From assembly GCA_023422695.1 (NCBI GenBank), contig JAFAGN010000083.1:1-25079 (forward strand): a stretch of 25,079 nt of DNA, written 5' to 3'. A program made the translations under genes and the position numbers. Of this stretch, positions 22,526 to 25,079 are shown one piece after another; the first letter of the stretch is position 1; each line of letters starts with the position of its first letter. This DNA comes from Pseudomonadota bacterium (GTDB lineage: Bacteria > Pseudomonadota > Alphaproteobacteria > Sphingomonadales > Sphingomonadaceae). Below the pieces are notes generated by a model. It searched no databases. It had not been told where the DNA came from and saw nothing but the letters and a program-made list of their open reading frames with translations.

Positions 22526-22954
22526 ATGGCGCTGATGTATTACCCGAAGCAGGGCGAAATTCTGCTGTGCAATTATAACACGGGTTTCGTTGCGCCAGAG
22601 ATGACAAAGATGCGACCGGTTGTTGTGGTTTCGCCGCGCCTGCGTCGTCGCGCAGATTTGGTCGCCGTCGTACCACTAAGCACGACGGCGCCTCAAAATG
22701 TCGAGCCGTATCATTGTGCCATTGCGTTGATGAACCCGTTGCCGCCGCCGTTCGATAGCCCAAATATGTGGGCCAAATGCGATATGATCGCGGCAATCGC
22801 TCATAGCCGACTGGACCGTTTCAAAGCGGGCCGCAAAGCGGTTGGCGGGAAACGGACTTTTGTGTCCGGCATGTTGGACGCCGATCAACTTAGGTCGGTC
22901 AGAAGCGCGGTTTTGTGCGGATTGGGCTTCGATTCATTGACAATTCACCTGTAA
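22526..22954 (+). CDS. PemK/MazF-family toxin-like protein, no antitoxin adjacent
   Basis: This 142-residue protein has the PemK/MazF beta-barrel pattern: YPKQGEILLCNYNTGF (6-21), MRPVVVVSPRLRRRADLVAVVPLSTTAP (29-56) and MWAKCDMIAAIAHSRLDRF. MazF-like proteins are mostly mRNA-cutting endoribonucleases held in check by an antitoxin encoded directly before them. Here the gene before it is tldD, 24 bases away, and no small ORF with a DNA-binding or antitoxin look precedes or follows. The sequence is clearly richer in A and T than its neighbours, suggesting acquisition. It may be a solitary, non-toxic or differently controlled member. Its last codons contain the -35 box of a promoter for the structured region behind it. 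Confidence 0.75.
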   Translation: MALMYYPKQGEILLCNYNTGFVAPEMTKMRPVVVVSPRLRRRADLVAVVPLSTTAPQNVEPYHCAIALMNPLPPPFDSPNMWAKCDMIAAIAHSRLDRFKAGRKAVGGKRTFVSGMLDADQLRSVRSAVLCGLGFDSLTIHL

Positions 22955-22967
22955 GGTGGCATATAAT
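22937..22967 (+). promoter_or_regulatory. Consensus sigma-70 promoter at the toxin gene's end
   Basis: TTGACA (22937-22942) and TATAAT (22962-22967) are both perfect hexamers, 19 bases apart. The -35 lies in the last codons of the toxin gene. A hairpin CACC/GGTG straddles the toxin stop between the two boxes. Transcription would start near 22974, exactly at the beginning of the structured region. Exact matches to both boxes are otherwise not seen in this window. Confidence 0.6.
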
Positions 22968-22973
22968 GATGGT

Positions 22974-23112
22974 TCCCGCTCTGCTTCGGCATCGGGCTAG
23001 GAGACTGTCTCCTTCACCAGAGACAGCGGGCTTCACAATCGCGATACCAAGCTCGTGAAGCTGTCGTGTGGTCGGAAAGGCTCTACCGCAAGGTGGAGCC
23101 TTTCGCGCTTGT
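22974..23112 (+). ncRNA. Candidate small structured RNA
   Basis: No ORF lies here, yet the sequence folds strongly. CCCG (22975-22978) and CGGG (23027-23030) close a three-way junction. It holds a small hairpin with a TTCG loop (22982-22991) and the 7-bp hairpin CTGTCTC/GAGACAG (23005-23011, 23020-23026). A second domain pairs GCTTCAC (23030-23036) with GTGAAGC (23055-23061). A 12-bp stem with GCAA loop (23076-23087, 23092-23103) ends the region and could act as a terminator, although only a weak T-rich tail follows. A consensus promoter sits directly upstream. The RNA family is not recognised. The 5' limit is inferred from the promoter and the 3' limit from the last stem. Confidence 0.5.
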
Positions 23113-23144
23113 AGATTTGACAGACAGGCTGTGAGCCACCTCAC

Positions 23145-23173
23145 TTGGCGCCGCCCCTTCGCGCGCCTATAGT
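23145..23173 (+). promoter_or_regulatory. Likely promoter of the secreted protein at 23243
   Basis: TTGGCG (23145-23150) is followed after 17 bases by TATAGT (23168-23173, five of six consensus positions). The start would be near 23180, giving a leader of about 60 bases ending in AGGGAGGATATTCATG. A stray TTGACA at 23117 has no matching -10 at proper distance. Confidence 0.5.
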
Positions 23174-23242
23174 CCTTTCAAACAGAAGAAGAATCGGGTC
23201 GCATTATCCGCCGGGCATTCCCCGGCAACAGGGAGGATATTC

Positions 23243-24469
23243 ATGCGTTCGAGCCTGCGTTTCGTTTCCGTCGCCGCCATCGCGGCGATGCTCGCCGCCG
23301 TTCCGGGGTCGGCGCAAAAAACCACCGGTCCGGTCGAACGCTATGAAATGGATGTCGCGACCGCGTCGGGTTTTGCCGCAATGGCGGCGGGCGGGCGCGG
23401 GGTCGGCAATATGATGGGGATGATGTTCGGCGGCGGCCCCGACGGCAAGGTCGCGCATACGCTCGAGCTGCGGCTGGGGTCGAACCAGACGCCGACCGCG
23501 CCGCCGGTGAAGGCCGATCACTTCTTTCTGCCGCAGGCCAAGCTCGGCAAGTCGGTGCCGCTGCTCGGCCCCGAACCCGGCAAGCCGCGCGAGCGCGAAG
23601 ACGGCAATGAAATGCCGAAGGACTTCGAGCGTCCCAAGGGCCGCCTGCTGCTGTTCTGGGGCTGCGGCGCCAAGGCCGGGCCGGGGCAGCCGGTGATCAT
23701 CGATTTCGCCAAGCTCGCCGCGGGCCAGATGCCGCCCAATCTGTACACCACCACGGTGCCGCGTATCCGCGAGGTGATGGCGTCGAACAGCAAATCCTAT
23801 GCGAGCTGGCCCAACGGCAAATCGTCGAAACAGCCTGCGTCGGGATCGTCGCTGCTCGGCGCGCACCGGATCGCGGGCAATGTCGGGCCGGAGATCAACT
23901 TCACCCTGGCGCAGGATTATATGCCCGGGCTTAACGCCTCGACGACGATGCAGGGCGACGGGTCGGTGATGATCCGCTGGAACCAGCTGGTGCCCGCGAC
24001 GGGCTATGTCGCGTGGGCGTTTGGCGGCATGGACCGCGGCAGCGCGGGCGGCGACATGGTGTGGTGGACGAGCAGCAATGCGCGCGAATTCGGCGGTGGG
24101 CTGTGGGACTGGCTGCCGCCCGCGACGGTCGCGGGGCTGGTCGCCAAAAAAGTCGTGATGCCGCCCGCGCAGACGAGCTGTGCGATCCCCGCCGAGGTCA
24201 AGAAGGCGTCGGGCGAAATGATGATCGGCAACCTCAACGCCTTTGGCCCCGAAGCCAATTTCTCCTACCCGCCCAAGCCCGCGGGCAATGCGGTGTGGAA
24301 TATCGACTGGACCGCGAAGGTCCGCTTTCGGTCGCACACTATGTTGATGATCGGCGCCGATTTTGGTGGCATGGGCGGTTCGGGAAGCAACAGCACGCCG
24401 GCGGAACCCGCGAAAAAGAAGAAATGCAAAGGCCCGCTGGGCATTCCGCTGCCCGATGGGGCGTGTTGA
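23243..24469 (+). CDS. Secreted protein of unknown function
   Basis: This 408-residue protein has a clear signal peptide (1-24, cleavage PGSA before Q25). The mature part is rich in Gly, Met, Pro and Trp, with an early Met/Gly run (GVGNMMGMMFGGGP, about 53-66), LLLFWGCGAKAGPGQP in the middle, beta-strand-like repeats around NASTTMQGDGSVMIRWNQL, several WxxW stretches (MVWWTSS, GLWDWLPP) and a Lys-rich end (KKKKCKGPLGIPLPDGAC). No catalytic motif is recognised. It is probably periplasmic or outer-membrane associated. GGGAGG at 23230-23235 supports the ATG at 23243. It does not look acquired: base use matches the core genes. Confidence 0.75.
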   Translation: MRSSLRFVSVAAIAAMLAAVPGSAQKTTGPVERYEMDVATASGFAAMAAGGRGVGNMMGMMFGGGPDGKVAHTLELRLGSNQTPTAPPVKADHFFLPQAKLGKSVPLLGPEPGKPREREDGNEMPKDFERPKGRLLLFWGCGAKAGPGQPVIIDFAKLAAGQMPPNLYTTTVPRIREVMASNSKSYASWPNGKSSKQPASGSSLLGAHRIAGNVGPEINFTLAQDYMPGLNASTTMQGDGSVMIRWNQLVPATGYVAWAFGGMDRGSAGGDMVWWTSSNAREFGGGLWDWLPPATVAGLVAKKVVMPPAQTSCAIPAEVKKASGEMMIGNLNAFGPEANFSYPPKPAGNAVWNIDWTAKVRFRSHTMLMIGADFGGMGGSGSNSTPAEPAKKKKCKGPLGIPLPDGAC

Positions 24470-24564
24470 ATCGCGGGGGAAGGCGCCGTGAGTCAGCCCT
24501 TGTTCACAGGGGCTGGCCTATGGCGGCCCCCGGGTAGGGTTGTAAGCAAGACAGGAGTCGGACC

Positions 24565-24969
24565 ATGCACCCATATATCGCCACCATCATCGCCGCCGCC
24601 GCCATCGCGGCCATGCCCGCCACCGCCACTGCCATGGAACGGATGGCGCCCGAGGAACGGCTGGCCAAGCTGCTGGAAGGCCGCGTCGCGGGCGAGCCGC
24701 AGGACTGCATCCCGCTGTCGATGGCGCGCAGCAGCCAGGTGATCGACAAGACCGCGATCGTCTATCGTGTCGGTGGCACCTTGTGGGTCAACCGCCCCGA
24801 AGGCGGCGCCGAATCGCTCGACGACGACGACATATTGGTCACCAAATTGTCGGGCAGCCAGCTGTGCCGGATCGACACCATCCAGCTGCAACACCGCGGC
24901 AGCAACATGTACAGCGGCTTCGTCTCGCTCGGCAAATTCGTGCCATATCGGCGCGCGAAGGGCGAGTGA
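24565..24969 (+). CDS. Small secreted protein of unknown function
   Basis: This 134-residue protein has a signal peptide (about 1-23, IIAAAAIAAMPATATA). The mature part of about 110 residues contains two Cys (C48 in PQDCIPL, C101 in SQLCRID) that could form a disulfide. Blocks such as IDKTAIVYRVGGTLWVNRP, SLDDDDILVTKLSG and GFVSLGKFVPY read as a conserved small periplasmic domain. I do not know its function. AGGAG at 24551-24555 supports the ATG at 24565. It follows the other secreted protein on the same strand after 95 bases, which contain a possible short hairpin (24494-24515), so the two may be separate transcripts. Confidence 0.72.
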   Translation: MHPYIATIIAAAAIAAMPATATAMERMAPEERLAKLLEGRVAGEPQDCIPLSMARSSQVIDKTAIVYRVGGTLWVNRPEGGAESLDDDDILVTKLSGSQLCRIDTIQLQHRGSNMYSGFVSLGKFVPYRRAKGE

Positions 24970-25000
24970 CAGCGGTCACCCGCCACCCTTAATTCTCGTC

Positions 25001-25020
25001 ATCCCGGCGCAGGCCGGGAT
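25001..25020. repeat. ATCCCGGC palindrome behind the last gene
   Basis: ATCCCGGC (25001-25008) and GCCGGGAT (25013-25020) pair perfectly around GCAG, preceded by CGTC. This wording is a very common short repeat in alphaproteobacteria. It lies 31 bases after the stop at 24969 and may serve as terminator. Confidence 0.6.
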
Positions 25021-25064
25021 CTCACCGACGCCTTCGAGCGTTGATATTCATAGCTACAGGTTGA

Positions 25065-25079
25065 ACCGTAGCCCTGAGC
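25065..25079. repeat. Left arm of a CCCTGAGC repeat, cut by the window end
   Basis: These 15 bases (ACCGTAGCCCTGAGC) are identical to the arm at 12974-12988, with two more matching bases before it. The rest of the element lies beyond the window. Confidence 0.65.

Noticed and set aside
22974..23112. Structured region as tmRNA, SRP RNA or 6S RNA
   Set aside because: None of the conserved sequence marks of tmRNA or SRP RNA are present, and the 5' and 3' ends do not pair as in 6S RNA. It is left as an unassigned candidate.

Overview
The window looks like chromosomal DNA from a GC-rich alphaproteobacterium, most likely a sphingomonad (Sphingomonadales, perhaps Sphingopyxis-like). This rests on the base composition, the gene families (two secreted DUF4402 proteins, a zf-CHCC protein, TelA next to a YqiJ/YqiK flotillin pair) and the many short palindromic repeats of kinds common in these genomes. 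The genus is an inference; no rRNA or marker gene fixes it. About 90 percent is coding, mostly housekeeping and envelope or stress genes in short operons. Accessory features are small and sit in the intergenic gaps.

Layout. 1-2040: an MTA/SAH nucleosidase on the minus strand, then a repeat-filled gap with nested inverted repeats, then a bile-acid-symporter-like transporter. 2044-6492: a promoter and a four-gene operon, telA, an XpaC-like membrane protein, yqiJ and the flotillin yqiK, which reads as a membrane-stress module. 6511-7977: a minus-strand operon of a DUF6249-like membrane protein, an ECF sigma factor with no ATG start, and a small membrane protein. 8233-8349: tRNA-Gln(CUG) and its promoter. 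8476-10195: a ferredoxin-NADP reductase and a DoxX-like protein. 10290-12952: a secreted M19 dipeptidase diverging from an acyl-CoA dehydrogenase that has a LiuR-type operator in front of it. 13075-14696: a PadR regulator with its HAAS-type membrane partner, diverging from a ferric-reductase-like membrane protein across a cluster of CTAGG half-sites. 14803-16250: an M20 amidohydrolase overlapping a YeaQ/YmgE stress membrane protein.

16261-16729 is a compact unit: a GxxExxY protein (PD-(D/E)XK nuclease fold) enclosed by a perfect 30-bp inverted repeat. The arms are built from 8-bp units that recur, without the gene, at 11629-11705 and in variant form at 787-943. 16747-19356: nadB, whose leader is a long palindrome ending 7 bases before its start codon, and an ABC ATPase with no permease beside it. 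19469-22501: two DUF4402 secreted proteins with a zf-CHCC protein between them, then tldD. 22526-23112: a PemK/MazF-type toxin with no antitoxin, followed at once by a fully consensus TTGACA/TATAAT promoter and a strongly structured region with no ORF, a good candidate for an unannotated small RNA. 23243-24969: two secreted proteins of unknown function. The window ends inside another copy of a palindromic repeat.

The two most interesting items are the GxxExxY gene inside octamer-built inverted repeats, which could be a nuclease/repeat mobile system, and the promoter-driven structured RNA behind the orphan toxin.
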